A stretch of 64,000 nucleotides of DNA from Trissonchulus latispiculum (GCA_030248195.1 JASAND010026752.1:1-64000), one strand, 5' to 3'; positions 22,876 through 34,980 are shown, counted from the stretch's first letter. Numbers and translations are program-made. The notes: generated by a model from the sequence alone, not told the origin.

Positions 22876-23847
22876 GATCTTTAGTCCAGGCGGCTCTTAA
22901 TCCCACCGACTTGCCTCGCCACAAGGGAGATATAATTTTAGGGGGACGCCTAGTGAAATTGGGGGAATTTACTTCAGTTTACAAAATAACTCTGGGCTAA
23001 TCCCAGAATTCTACCTAGCTACTTCTCGAATTAAATTAACACACTAAATATTATTATATAAAAGATTTAGGCAACTGGGCAATTTAATGCTAGAAGTTCA
23101 GGCAACAAGTAATGATAAAGATTAACCACTCGGGCTACCCGAAGTGGGGAAGGACAAGGGACAGCGGGCTACCCGCACAATGCGAATGGCGACAGGAAAC
23201 AACAAGCTCTGTAAGGGACAAACAATAACTGGAACGGAGAATAAACACAGAAAATAAGGGAAAAGGGGCAAAAAGCAGAATACAAGGACAGGGAAATAAC
23301 CAGCAAAATATAGGGGACACACACAACTGGGAAGGAGTGGGGGACTCTTGTCGAAAGAAAAGGACCCAGCGAGACGGGGCAACCCCCATAACCAAGAGGA
23401 AAGGGGAAGCCCTAAACAGGAAGGGCCCCCGAATTTGAGCAACCGCTCGTGATGAAATCCAACTCCCAGCTGACAATAAACAAGTCCGAGTCAGCATCAT
23501 AATAAGACAAACTAGAAAAAACAGTTTTCGCCAGCGTTTGTTGACGTGCATGATCTATATTGCCAAGCGCATAAAAGAGTATAAAATTTACAACAATTGA
23601 ATCAGGGGATTTTTAAGGGATTTTGGGAGACAAATGGAAAAGGAACGAAATGTAAGCATTGGAAAGGGGGTGATAGCGCAGTCGCTATACAAAATATACA
23701 AACACGAGCCCGATCCTCGTTTGGACCCCGTACATGTACAGCGGTGGGGTTAGGAGGATCCGATTTAGGTAGGGGGTCAGCCGATAGCGAGCAGAGGACG
23801 TAACAAGCTTATAATGCATAGCGTATGACGCTTGTCATGCTCTTGTG

Positions 23848-24616
23848 CCGCGATGGAACCGGGTCACCGGGTCAGTTCGGGTCACTTTTTGGACCGGGTC
23901 AGCGGGCCACCGGGTCAAGACCTTCGACCCGGTCTCGACCCGGTTTTCTGAATATAGCTCAAATTTTAGAATTTTTTTCTTACCAAACTACAATTTTAGG
24001 TTAAATTTTTGTTCGATGTACAATATTAATTTGCTTTTTTGACTACATTTAGTCTTTAGCAGCTTTTGCAGCTTGAGGTTATTTGAATCTGTCAGTCTCT
24101 GCAAATTATTGTTTAGCTTTTTACTTTTAGCTTATCAGTCCCATGACTATTGCATAACTCTATTTAGTTCAATTTGGTTTGCAGTTTATTTTCGCAGCCA
24201 AGGCAAACGTTGAAGGTAAATGAACAAATTAATTTAATTGAACTCAATAGGTAATGAAAACCAAATTTTTAAAGTACTCCGTGTTTTTACACAAGTACTC
24301 ATTTTAGACCCTGCAAAATTTCGCAGACGGATAAATTTTTGGTTTGCAACTAATTTAGAAAATTTAGAAAATGCTACAGCTATACTATTAAAAGCATTTC
24401 AAGAAAACCAAGAGCAAACATCTGTATGTCAAAGTTATTCTTTTCAAAGTGGTCATGGAACATGGACGCCAAAAATTTAGCGTTCTTAGGCAAAATAGCA
24501 AATTTTTTGCAACTTTTGGAATTTTCTGGAAAACCGGGTCACCGGGTCACCGGGTCAGGGCTCAACCGGGTCATTGAGTCACCGGGTCAAGCCTAAGTGA
24601 CCCGGTTCCATCACTG
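23848..24616. mobile_element. Non-autonomous hAT-like element, TSD CTCTTGTG (769 bp)
   Basis: The right terminus read outward-in is CAGTGATGGAACCGGGTCAC, and the left is CCGCGATGGAACCGGGTCAC. Both are followed by reiterated ACCGGGTCA units in both orientations. The 8-bp TSD CTCTTGTG is perfect (23840-23847 and 24617-24624). The AT-rich interior has an 80-codon open frame without transposase motifs. The element interrupts the right arm of the MITE-family element 22614-24639; joining the flanks restores that arm. Confidence 0.92.
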
Positions 24617-24701
24617 CTCTTGTGTATTATGCACTCTTGGTATTAGTACGTCCAAGTGTACATAATGATAAGAGTATGACAAGCGTCACACTCTATGCAG
24701 T

Positions 24702-25169
24702 TGTGAAGTTAGTGTAGACAAAAGACATAAAGTTATGCAAATGAGCTGAGCAAACGCTCAATGTATTTTCACCGATTGTGTGGGTGTTTTGGCCACTTAG
24801 CTAACAGATAGCCTGCTGAAAGTGGGTCGGGGTCAGTTGTTAATTTTGGGCCATTTTGTCAAGTCGGTTTTGGGGACGCCATTCCGTCTAATTTCTGGAA
24901 GTGTGCTTTTGTGAATAGATTATGGTTCTTGCTGCCAGATTTTCTACAGTTGTTCATTTATCGTGAGTTTTTTGGAGCGTTATTGTTGCTTTTGCATGGA
25001 AGAACTTAACAGCAAATTTTGTAGTGTATATTTTTGCTGAGTTGCAGTCAGGGTCTCATTAGCTTCCGATATAGCACACCACCGGTATTCACCTGTATCT
25101 TAGGATTCTAATTTAATAATTCAAGTAGTCAACAGTATTTTACTAACTCTCACAGAGTCAAACTTCACA
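24702..25169 (+). repeat. 5' LTR of the Gag-only retrotransposon (468 bp)
   Basis: Starts TGTGAAGTTAGTGTAG and ends GTCAAACTTCACA. It lacks a 9-bp segment (TTCTAAGTT) present in the 3' LTR after CTAACAGAT. Confidence 0.92.
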
Positions 25170-25501
25170 TGTGGCGACCGTGTCATGTGATTGATGTCGG
25201 AAGGAAGTGGTGACCTTGACCCTCAAATTTAATATTTGTTATTTGGAACACAAATTGAAGAAACTTTTGATATTTTTTACAAATTATACGAGTACAAAAA
25301 TTTAGATTTTGAATTTTTTGTGTTTTCAGCGAACAAGCACGAGTGGGCAACGATGTGGGGGCACCCCCTTCCTAAGTTATCTCCTGGGGCAAATTTTTAG
25401 TATCACGACTATGCTCAAATTTCTAATAAAACATTTTGCTGAATTCAGTGCCCGTCTCAACTGTGTGCCCAGCAGAGTCATGTTCAACTTTACCTAACGT
25501 C

Positions 25502-26077
25502 ATGGCTATTTTGAAGGACATTCCCCGTTTTGACCCATCTGTGGAATATTTTGAGGATTGCTTCCCAAAATTTATTTCGGCAGCCACCGTTCAAGGGATC
25601 CCACGGGATCAGTGGGCACCCTTCATGTTCAACAAACTGTCTGGGAAGGCCCTTTTATATGCTTCAAAAATGGGCCCGGGCGTGGTTAGGTCTCTGGAAA
25701 ACTTCATACGGTTGATGTGCGCTCAATTTCCAAAACCCCAGCTGTCCGTTTCCGAAAAATTTCGAAAACCAAAATTAGGTGTTATTTTACGTATTGTTGA
25801 TAAGTTGGAATCTCGAAATTCTGGAACCAGTTTCTCTAATTCCCACACCTGTATTGCTCCGGTTTCAGATACGGAGACCCAGAATTCTCCAAAAGAGGGG
25901 GAAAGTCCCCTTGATTCGACACCTGCGACTCGGTTGGAGCTACGGGAGTTGAGGGACTGGTTTGAGGCAAAATTTTGGGATAGGTTGAAAAAATTGGAAA
26001 ATGAAAAGGAAAAACCTTCTCCACCTTGTCGACACTGTAATAAGCGGGGCCATCATCCTGATCGATGCTGGAATTAA
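25502..26077 (+). CDS. Short Gag protein with zinc knuckle
   Basis: The likely start is the ATG at 25502 (MAILKDIPRFDPS); an earlier in-frame ATG exists at 25436. About 191 residues follow. A capsid-like helical part (residues about 10-75; DCFPKFISAATVQGIPRDQW, FNKLSGKALLYASKMG) is typical of Ty3/gypsy Gag but looks shortened, because the second capsid subdomain is not evident. A charged linker and an acidic-basic helix follow. The C-terminus is a CCHC knuckle CRHCNKRGHHPDRC. It would coat the element's RNA in virus-like particles. The downstream frames at 26270-26599 and 26611-26865 are Pro/Ala-rich or hydrophobic and match nothing I know. Confidence 0.75.
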   Translation: MAILKDIPRFDPSVEYFEDCFPKFISAATVQGIPRDQWAPFMFNKLSGKALLYASKMGPGVVRSLENFIRLMCAQFPKPQLSVSEKFRKPKLGVILRIVDKLESRNSGTSFSNSHTCIAPVSDTETQNSPKEGESPLDSTPATRLELRELRDWFEAKFWDRLKKLENEKEKPSPPCRHCNKRGHHPDRCWN

Positions 26078-26079
26078 GA

Positions 26080-29011
26080 CCTTTTAAGGGCTCCTCCAGG
26101 TTATCATGCTCAAAATTCTCAAGCTCAAATTCAAGCACACGTAAACATGGTGGGGTCTTATCAGTATTACCCGCCCCAGCCGGTATGCTATAGTTCCCCA
26201 ATGTAGGCACAACCGGGTCCGACTTATACGTACCAAGCACAGCAATATAAGCACCATCAGCAGCCGGTTTTGCCTCTTCCGATGCTGCAGTCTCCTCCAT
26301 GCCGCGTGGCGGAGCCTGTAGCACCCGAGGCGCCACCTGCTGCTTATGCTGCTTCTAGGCGTCCGGCTGCGGCATCATTGAAATTACTCGTTCAAATGAC
26401 ACCGACTGCTGGTACACCGATAGTTCCACAAGTAAATTTGATCCCCGTTGATCCTGATTTCAAAACGTTTGCAGTGCCACCTTCTCAAATTTCATCTGTT
26501 TACACCGGGCATTTGATAGAATCCCTCTTAAAAAGTGCCTCTTTGTTTATGGGTAAAAATGATTTTCACAAGGGGTTACTTCTTCAAAAGAGGAGGTAGA
26601 TCCCCCTAAATTGACCTATATTTCTGGTGCAACGACATATCTCTCCGATAGCTACGCAAAAGGGATACCAACATCTCCAGGACAGGAAGTCCGCCCAAAA
26701 GAGGGGGTGGAAGCACCCAAATTTGGGGTGACCCAAAATTTCTATCACAATTTATCCTATTTGCACTACTTTTGTCGTGCTTTTGTATTTTTTGTATTCT
26801 TGTTTAGATGTCTCATCTATGTTGCGTCCAAATCTTCGTGTTTTGGTGCAATGACTTCGGTTTAGCGTCACTTCTTTTAACTTTTTATTTTTGTTTCAGA
26901 TCCCTATCTGCATCTTCTGCACTTCTTTCCACATCCTTCAGCTCACAGAGAAACCTCTCTCAAGTATTTTGACTCTTTTTAGCTCTTATTGCAAATTACT
27001 TATCTTGACTTCGTTACTAATATATTTTTGTAACTCAAGAAAGTTTTTTAGCGCTTTCTGTTTTTTCTAGAAAATTCTTGAACACAAATTTTGAATGACG
27101 TCGTATAATCAGCCTCACACTCTTTCTTACCTTTTTAATTTGTTGCACTTTTGATTCTAGTTTAGCTGACTTGGATCACACCTGAAATTCCGGTCTTGCT
27201 GTCCTGGGCTGTCTTGGATCAATTTCCAAGGTGGTATTTCTCTGTTTATTTGATCTAAAAAGCATTTATTTGTTTTTGAAATTCAAATACTTTGACCGCT
27301 ATTTTCAATACTTCCAACATATTTTATTCTTTCATCGATGGCAACTTCACTAATTTTTGCATTAAATTTTTGGCACTTTTTCCCTCTTTACAGTTTTTAA
27401 TTTTTGGGTCTCTATACATTTTCACACTCTGTTCTGGAGTGTTAAATTGCGGGCCGCTCCGGTCTCCGCACACCGGAGAGCTGGGTCGCACGCTCTTTAA
27501 CATTCTTTTTCTTTTTGATTCTATTTCATTCTAGCCTTTGAGACTCTCTTTGTTCAGCACAGGCCCTTGGGGTGTCTCCTCTGCATACCGGGACTGCGGC
27601 ATTCCCATGGGTTCTGGAGCTTCTAAAGAAATAGGTGGGGCTGTAACTATATATCGTCTATATATGTTTTGTTTTGGTTCTGCCATTTTTCTAACATGAT
27701 TCCGTGCTCTATATTGATGCCTTAATTTTTGCTTTTTGTGTTCTAGTTAAGTCCTGCTGTCTAGGTGCCAACCCCCCATCCTAGTGCCGGGTGTGACCCC
27801 CCCAGGATTGGTTGCTCAGCTGGTTTGGGTGTCGGAGCTGCCGGTCTCTGCTTCGGCGTTTTGGATCTGGAGCGGCTGTTCTGCCATGCCGACCGGCTTG
27901 CTTGTGGGTGCCGGTTGTCTTCCGGTTCGTCCGTGCGCCAGCCTGCGAATCTTGGCTTTCTGGCCTGGAAAAGCTGACTTTTTCCGGCCTTTGCCGTCTG
28001 GCCTTAATGTCTTTCTGACCAATTGTTGGGATTTTGTGGGCACTCTGTGCCATTAACTTTCATTTCCACCCTGTTTAGTGCCCTGTTTGGAGCTGGTCGA
28101 CAGTTTCTGTACGACCGTCGCCTTCCTGATTGGGTTTAATCCCAGGTGTTGGTTGGTGGGGTCTTGGGGTCTGGTTTTGTGTTGGATGCCAGCCTGCCGC
28201 TGTTGGGTTGCCGGACCGATCGGTTCACGGCTTGCTTGGCCATCTATTTGTGCTTGGTTTCGGTCCCATTGGACTTGGTTCCCGGTTTGGCTTAGGCTTG
28301 GACTTTATGTGGTGGCCCCTGAAACCTTTACGAGGGCTGATGCAAGTTCGCCCCGTGTAGACACTGGCTGAGTGGTGCTTCGGTGAAGGACTCTTAGATC
28401 GTAACTGCAACTGCTAAGTGCTGTGGAGAAAACCGCTTCCGTCCCCTCCTTCGGCACACCTGTGACGCTTTCCCCGCAATAATTGCATAATTCCATTGTC
28501 CGTTCTTTGATGAGTAATTTCTCTTTGTATTTTCTATTGTGGTTTTCTATTTTTCTACTTTTGTTCCCTCTCAGAGCTAACCTTGCAGCCCCTGGTGTTT
28601 TAGCGGCTTTGGTCGGGTTTTGTATCTGTTGTAGTATATACGTAATTCGTCCTTCTTGTAGTTAAATTCGCACATGTTGCAGTATGTTCTGAACAATAAT
28701 TGCAATGTAATGTTAGATAGTTTGTCTGTAGTCGTTTACTGAAGTAGCTATGTGTTATAATTGTAATAGTACTGTTAGTACGTAAAAGTAGTAGTAGATG
28801 TATGTAGGTAGTTGTAATAATGTATGAGTAGTATTTCCTGGGTTGGGTTTTTACCAACCTGTTGTATGTTTGTTTTGCTTTTTCGTATTATATAACAAAC
28901 ATTTTACCACTACTAGTAGGTATTGTAGTTGTGGGTAATCCAATTTTATCTCCGCTTCTGTAACTGTATGAACCCGTCCGAGGCCGCACGGAGTCAAAAG
29001 ACGGGGTATTA
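26080..29011 (+). other. Non-coding internal region of the Gag-only retrotransposon
   Basis: This region has three parts: a segment with two short open frames (26270-26865), a T-rich stretch (26870-27540), and a GC-richer stretch (27750-28480) where several frames on both strands stay open without protein-like motifs. It may carry packaging or dimerisation signals, which is inference. No clear polypurine tract was seen immediately before the 3' LTR; AAAAGACGGGG at about 28996-29006 is the nearest candidate. Confidence 0.5.
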
Positions 29012-29488
29012 TGTGAAGTTAGTGTAGACAAAAGACATAACGTTATGCAAATGAGCTGAGCAAACGCTCAATGTATTTTCACCGATTGTGTGGGTGTTTT
29101 GGCCACTTAGCTAACAGATTTCTAAGTTAGCCTGCTGAAAGTGGGTCGGGGTCAGTTGTTAATTTTGGGCCATTTTCTCAAGTCGGTTTTGGGGACGCCA
29201 TTCCGTCTAATTTCTGGGAGTGTGCTTTTGTGAATAGATTATGGTTCTTGCTGCCAGATTTTCTACAGTTGTTCATTTATCGTGAGTTTTTTGGAGCGTT
29301 ATTGTTGCTTTTGCATAGAAGAACTTAACAGCAGATTTTGTAGTGTATATTTTTGCTGAGTTGCAGTCAGGGTTTCATTAGCTTCCGATATCGCACACCA
29401 CCGGTATTCACCTGTATCTTAGGATTCTAATTTAATAATTCAAGTAGTCAACAGTATTTTACTAACTCTCACAGAGTCAACCTTCACA
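29012..29488 (+). repeat. 3' LTR of the Gag-only retrotransposon (477 bp)
   Basis: Same ends as the 5' LTR, with one extra 9-bp segment. It is followed by CAGT, the duplicated target. Confidence 0.92.
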
Positions 29489-29789
29489 CAGTGAAGGGCA
29501 AAACTATGCTATCGGCTGACCCCCCCCCCACGAATTGGGGCCCCTACAATTACACGCTGAAATTAACAGGGGCCCAATTTGGTGGTTTAAGCGTGTATGG
29601 TTAACACTCGTATGTAGAAGACATGCTAAGCGAGTGAGCGACCCCCTTTTGGGACTATGTACTCATATAGGGGCGGTGCGAGAGGGGTCAATTCGTGGGG
29701 GGGGAGTCGGCCGATAGCGCGCATAATAGTTTCGCTCTTCACTACATAGAGTGTGACGCTTGTCATACTCTTATTATTATTATTATCAT

Positions 29790-31561
29790 TTGGTATGTCT
29801 TATATCTTATCATCGACTCACTGAGTTCGCAAGAACCGCTCACTGCTTTGAGCACTTGCTAATTGCTTTAATTTTTTGGTTCTATTCTTTAGTTATAACC
29901 GATTCCTTTAAAATACTAAATATTATACCACTAGACATATATGAACATTAATCTTAGTCGTTGCAAACCACGTAGATTGGCAAATTTGTTGGTGATAATA
30001 GAACATTTTTGTATGTGTTGCCAAACTCCAATATGTTGTTACACTGGTTAGAATCAGATTAATGAATTGTCAAATCACTTTTCAATCAGGTTTTCTGGAG
30101 TGGCTGAATGACAACATCGACGCCAGTGAAAGTTTCGAATATCAGATGTTGCGATTTCGCGTAGAATAGCTGTCCAATCCGTTTAGTCGTGAAGTAATAT
30201 TATATTATTATTATACAAGTAGAAGTAGTAGTTTACAATGGTGAACATAGCTTGTGTTTATTTATTTTTTCATATATAGATAGTCCGCTTAAAGGTTATG
30301 CTGAGTTACTCATGAATATATTTCAAATAACAGCTAATTTTTGGTCCTTCTAACTGTGTGCTTTCATAATGTACAGCGAAATCGACTTCTCCGCACACGA
30401 TGACTCAAACCAAGATAACAGACAAGCTTGCGCAAAACAGCCATAAAACTGCAAAAATGTAAACTGGTGATAGAGACAATACTTTTCGACGAATTTTCAG
30501 ATATTTTGGTCTTGTTATCAGTTACAGCAAACCTGCAAAAGCTCCGTATTCTTATTCCGTTCAGTTGATGGTTAATCTTCTATGTGTTCAACAATTTTCT
30601 AAGCATTTTTAAGTACTCGCAATTTTTGGAGCTCAAACAAGAATCGATTAAAAAGCATTCATAACAGTAGGTTACATTTGTGATACACGGACTCCACGCA
30701 TGTTGGGGGAAAGTGTCTTTCAAAGATCTCTAGAACACTACAGTACCTCACATTCAAGGAGCTATTCATGTCTTCCACAAAACAAGGTCTACAAAACCTT
30801 CAGGTACAGGTTTGTTGACGAATAAGATTTACCTCCTTGACCCCACCCATCCCCACCCCTTTAACGCATCGGTCAGGGGGCCCATCGTGCAGAAATTGTC
30901 TCACTACGTATATATACCTAATCCTGGTCCATCCACTAACATAGAAATGGTAACCCCAAGCCACCAACTCGGTTCTGTAACGTTTTATGTCCAACTAGAT
31001 ATCACAATTCAATACACAATACCCAGGAAAAAACGGCATAAAAATTAATGCCGGCGGCAATACTGAATTAGGGATTAAAGTTAATGTTAGCTAGCATGGT
31101 TCTTGTCTCGTTTACCCTCTCCTTACTCTTATTCTCGAAATTTCCAAAACTGACCATTTGGACCAAAATTTGATATTGGTATGCTCTCAAATATGACAAA
31201 TCCGATTTCCTGAAATTCTATTTTTTCATTCTCAAGGGATGGTGGAAGAGGAACCGAAACTTGTTAGATTAAAGCTCCTTTGTTATAGTGTCTCTGGTCA
31301 CAAAACACGAATCTGATTTCCGTTTTCGATTCAGCTTTTCGCTCCTTTAGAGTTAGCTAAAGTTGTAGGCTGAGTAAATAAGCCTATTTCGACCTAATAA
31401 ACAGCTCAGTCGCCCATAAAAGCTACTCTTTTGGCCCACATTTTCTAGAGCAAATTTTATATTTTGTCTTAGTTTATATTTCTAATATTTTTAGTAATAG
31501 TTAGAGTGGTTAGATTTAATCTGGTTAATCTGAGATGTTAGCTGGTCACGAAACTGGCTGT
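29790..31561. other. Intergenic, one dispersed repeat
   Basis: No gene was recognised. The stretch 31175-31380 is the second copy of the dispersed repeat at 4915-5075. A small TATTA-rich patch lies near 30200. Confidence 0.4.
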
Positions 31562-31597
31562 ATAACATCAAGAGTGCATAATTGCACTATATATTAG

Positions 31598-32446
31598 TGT
31601 TCAATCTCACAACGCAACGTAGTTACTGTAGAGATTTGGACAATACGATCTCTGAACAAACGAAATTTAAATCACAGAAATAAACTTGTAGAAAGTACGC
31701 TCTGAGAGCGTGACCCCCGACAAGCGAATTTCTGGAAAATTAAAAGATTGCAGCAGTTCGGCAGAGTGTGCGCAGGTCAGATTCTTACCGCCCTAATTAC
31801 CCTAGCCTACAGCAAAAGGAACAACTTGATTAGAAAACACAAGTTTACTTTAATAAAAGCGAGTTTTACTTTCGAAGCCAAATTATGACCAAAACGATAC
31901 AAAACTAACAGATTTTACCATAAATGACCAAACCAAAAACAAAGAAAAGGACACCAGAGCAAATTTCAGACCAAAACAACTTACAATAGAAATCCAACAA
32001 AAGAGCCCGCCCAACAGACAGAATGTAGAACAGATGGCGCCTAACGGTCCACTAAACCAACGGAGCGTAAAATTAGATGAAAGGCCCCGACCGCCTCAGA
32101 CAACAGAACTATCACAACTGAACTTGCGCGCTCCATTTTGAATGATAACAAGTATTAGCTAGTCCGACCGTGGGCCTATACACAGAAGTAAAGATTTCAA
32201 ATAATTTAGTTTGACCGTTCATGAATTTAGCAGTACATTTTAGAAATTCAAATGAAAGTGACGAAATATAAATTTATCGTGAAGTTAGCAGTACACTTTT
32301 ATAATTTTAGATGAAAATATGCTTAGACTGACCGAAATACTTCACATTACTTATAATCAAAACTATTCAACATAAGCATATGATCAAACCAAACCACTTT
32401 TAACTATTTTATATCTCTGTAAAACTCTATAGCTTCAGACATTGCA
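31598..32446 (-). repeat. 3' LTR of the gypsy element (849 bp)
   Basis: Full-length LTR. It shares its first ~27 and last ~95 bases (plus-strand reading) with the deleted LTR at 36443-36568. Confidence 0.88.
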
Positions 32447-32472
32447 TCTTCTTTTCCTCCCCTAAGAAAGAG

Positions 32473-33318
32473 TTAAGGAGGTCTCTGGAAAGCGTTAAAG
32501 TCACGTCCGGGATGAAACGCCAAGGGCCTTTGTCTTAGTCTAGCTGATCTTCGAGGGGGTGGCAAAACCGACTCCTGTCGATCGTAAACAGGCAACGGTA
32601 TGACAGGCGGAAGCATTGCGGGTGGATCGCGGTTTGGCAAAGGCACAGACAGCGATGTACCGATAGGCTGCTTGATCGGTACTGAACTGCGGTCTGGACC
32701 CAGAATTTGATCCAGGCGTCGACGAACGGCACGACCATTCAGGGATACTGTATACGAAACTGGAGAAGTTCTTTGCAGCACCTTCCCCCTGACCAATTTT
32801 GGCTTTTGCGGGTTAGCATAGTCCTTTACCCAGATGTTTTGGCCAGGAACAAAACTTCTTGGTGGTTCCGCGGATTTTGGACCGGCCTTTCTTTCTTTCT
32901 TCGGCAACAGTAAATCCAACCTCGTCTTCAGCTTCCGATTTTGCAGCAACTCAGCCGGAGACTTGAGGATCTCAGGTATGGGAGTTGTTCTGTAGCTAAG
33001 CAAAAAACTTTGAAGCTTCTTTGCAAACATTTCATCTGTAGTGGGATTGATCTTGCTCATGGCATTTTTGAAAGTACGCACAAATCTTTCAGCCAGTCCA
33101 TTCGTCTGGGGATGATATGGACTACTGAAGATAGCTTCGATCCCACAGCGCTTCAGGAATTCCGAAAATTCATGGGAACGAAAAGGGGGACCATTGTCTG
33201 AAACCAGTTGATCTGGTAACCCAAATTTGGCGAATATCGGAGTGAGGGCGTTGAACGGTAGCCTTTGCGGAAGTAGCTGGTACCTGAACCACTTCAGGCC
33301 ATTTAGAATAACTGTCAA
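32473..33318 (-). CDS. Gypsy integrase, C-terminal part
   Basis: The frame continues the integrase catalytic core after a one-base frame change at about 33245: FGLPDQLVSDNGPPF with the second catalytic Asp, then YHPQTNGLAERFVRTFKNA with the catalytic Glu. Next come the chromatin/DNA-binding C-terminal part (FVPGQNIWVKDY, VRGKVLQRTSPVSYTV) and a Pro/Arg-rich tail ending at 32473. It inserts the element cDNA into host DNA. The first ~25 codons of the open frame, before the break, are out of frame and not part of the protein. Confidence 0.88.
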   Translation of the reverse strand: MTVILNGLKWFRYQLLPQRLPFNALTPIFAKFGLPDQLVSDNGPPFRSHEFSEFLKRCGIEAIFSSPYHPQTNGLAERFVRTFKNAMSKINPTTDEMFAKKLQSFLLSYRTTPIPEILKSPAELLQNRKLKTRLDLLLPKKERKAGPKSAEPPRSFVPGQNIWVKDYANPQKPKLVRGKVLQRTSPVSYTVSLNGRAVRRRLDQILGPDRSSVPIKQPIGTSLSVPLPNRDPPAMLPPVIPLPVYDRQESVLPPPRRSARLRQRPLAFHPGRDFNAFQRPP

Positions 33319-34980
33319 CCAGAATCAGAAACAGCTTCCTTTGGAAAGGACCAGCGAAATCAACGTGAAGTCTTTTCCAGGGTCTATCTCTTGCTGGCCA
33401 TTGTCGAACGGGTGCCAAACTTGGATTTGGTCGTTCTCTCTGGCAGTTGACACAACTTTGAACCACATGTTCAATATCTTTATTGATAGCAGGCCACCAA
33501 ACGTAATTTCTTGCAGAATACTTTGTTCTAAGGATTCCGTTGTGACTGCTGTGCAACTCTTTAAGGACTTGGGGGCGGAGTGACTCTGGGATCACAATTC
33601 TGTTACCTTTAAGTAGGCAATTTTCGACAATTGAGAAATCTTTCTTGTTATCAAAGAATCTCTGGTCTGAATCCGCCAGTTTTGATCTCTTCGGCCAACC
33701 ATCTCGAACATATCTCATGATTTTCTGAAGCGTCATATCGGCTTCGGTGGCCACTTTAATATCACGGATAGTAATTGGCAAATCAGATTCTTGAACCACT
33801 CTAACGAAAATTCCTTTAATCGAACTCTTTTCTTCCCAAATGTCTTTCTCGGCTGCCGTGCTTGGGAGTCGTGATAAGCAGTCGGCATTCGCGTTTTCTT
33901 CCGACTTTTTATACTTGATGGTGTAGACGTAGGCCATAAGAAGTAAGGCCCATCTTTGCAGGCGAGCCACTGCAATGCTTGATACTCCGGTCTTGTCACC
34001 GAAAATGGTAGTTAGTGGCTTATGATCAGTGAACAGTTCAAATTTTCTTCCAAAAAGGAATTGATGAAATTTCTTCACACCAAAAACAATGGCTAGGGCC
34101 TCTCTCTCGATTTGTGAATAGTTCCGCTCGCTCTGTGCCAAACTTCTTGAAGCGTAGGCGACTAGTCGCTCTGATCCATCAGGGAAGATATGTGAGAGCA
34201 CGGCACCAATGCCAACGGCTGAGGCATCACACGCCAGTCGAAGCGGACTTTTACCGTCAAAATGACATAAGACAGGCAAAGTTGTTAGAGATGTCTTTAG
34301 GCTTTCAAAACTTTGTCTGTGTTCAGGTGTCCAACTCCACTCTTGTTCTTTCCGCAATAGCTCAAACAGTGGAGCCGACGTTGTTGAGAGATTGTCGATG
34401 ACTCGGTTGTAATACTGGACTCCACCAAGAAAAGATCTCAACTCTTTAACGTTCTTTGGTTCCGGCATTTTCACCACTGCTTCAAGCTTTGCAGGGGCTG
34501 GAGAGATACCTTCTTTACTGATGATGAAGCCCAAATACTTTATGCTCTTCTGCATGAACTTACATTTGTTCATCCGTGGTCGTATGCCGAATTCCATTAA
34601 TCGTTGCAGCACTCGATCCAGATTCTTCAAGTGCTGTTCTTCCGTTTCTCCTTTAATTACTATATCGTCGAGGTAGACAGTTACCCCAGGTAAATCGGCA
34701 AGGACTTGTTCCATGGTTCTTTGATAGATGGCCGGAGCTGAACTAACTCCGAATGGCAGACGGTTGTTTCGGTAGAGCCCTTTGTGAGTATTGATCACAA
34801 TGTATTGCTTGGATTCTTCAGTCAGCTCCATTTGTAGATAAGCATCTCTGAGGTCCAGATTGGAAAAGAAGGCTCCTCCTTTTAGCGAGCAGAGGATTTC
34901 TTCTGTTCTGGGCAAAGGGTATTTATCTACGTCGAGCTGAGGGTTTATCGTCAGGCGTAGATCTCCGCGGATGCGAACCT
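33170..34980 (-). CDS. Gypsy reverse transcriptase, RNase H and integrase N-terminal part
   Basis: The Pol frame runs from about 35060 down to the frame break near 33245. RT begins before the first in-frame Met, with VPTSQWAAPIVPVLKPSGE and LRLTINPQL (about 35030-34930). It continues with LPFGVSSAPAIYQRTM and the catalytic YLDDIV. RNase H follows with LACDASAVGIGAVLSH and LFTDHKPLTTIFG. The integrase zinc-binding HHCC (HSSHNGILRTK; CVNCQRERP) and first catalytic Asp region (HVDFAGPFQRKLFLILVDSYSKWPEV) end the frame. Lengths and order are normal for Ty3/gypsy. Confidence 0.93.

Larger units (their letters stand above)
22614..24639. mobile_element. MITE-family element, expanded and interrupted
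   Basis: Left end CAAGAGTACATAATACATAAGAG with the GACAAGCGTCA hairpin core and an arm to about 22780. The right arm (about 23690-23847) continues after the inserted hAT-like element and ends ATTATGCACTCTTG at 24639. Flanks GTATGTG and GTATTAG match at 5 of 7 positions, consistent with an old 7-bp TSD. Between the arms lies about 0.9 kb of unrelated DNA with no recognised gene; it is the largest interior of any copy here. Confidence 0.65.
24702..29488 (+). mobile_element. LTR retrotransposon encoding only Gag, TSD CAGT (4.8 kb)
   Basis: Direct LTRs at 24702-25169 and 29012-29488 begin TGTGAAGTTAG and end CTTCACA. They differ by about nine substitutions and one 9-bp indel, so they are roughly 98 percent identical and the insertion is young. 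The target duplication is CAGT (24698-24701 and 29489-29492). A primer-binding site TGGCGACCGTG lies at 25172-25182, of the type complementary to tRNA-Arg used by the mdg1/412 group. The only recognisable protein is a short Gag with a zinc knuckle. No protease, reverse transcriptase, RNase H or integrase motif was seen in the remaining ~2.9 kb. This is a non-autonomous, Gag-only (TR-GAG-like) element needing a partner for replication. Confidence 0.9.
24653..29785. mobile_element. MITE-family element split by an LTR retrotransposon
   Basis: Left fragment 24653-24701 starts CAAGTGTACATAATGATAAG and contains the GACAAGCGTCAC hairpin. The right fragment resumes at 29493 with GAAGGGCAAAACTATG and runs through a C-tract, an inverted arm, GAGAGGGGTCAATTCG and the mirrored hairpin to about 29785. 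The outer right terminus is eroded into TTATTATTATTA. Joining across the retrotransposon restores CTCTATGCAGTGAAGG, which matches the intact MITE at 2158-2575. Confidence 0.85.

Noticed and set aside
23122..23551. Two minus-strand frames of 106 and 138 codons
   Set aside because: Overlapping frames in a purine-rich stretch; the hydrophobic Pro/Leu/Phe composition results from the base bias; no motif or splice context.
27765..28496. Multiple long frames in a GC-rich part of the retroelement
   Set aside because: Three plus frames and two minus frames are open over the same bases with no motif, typical of stop-poor composition and not a gene.
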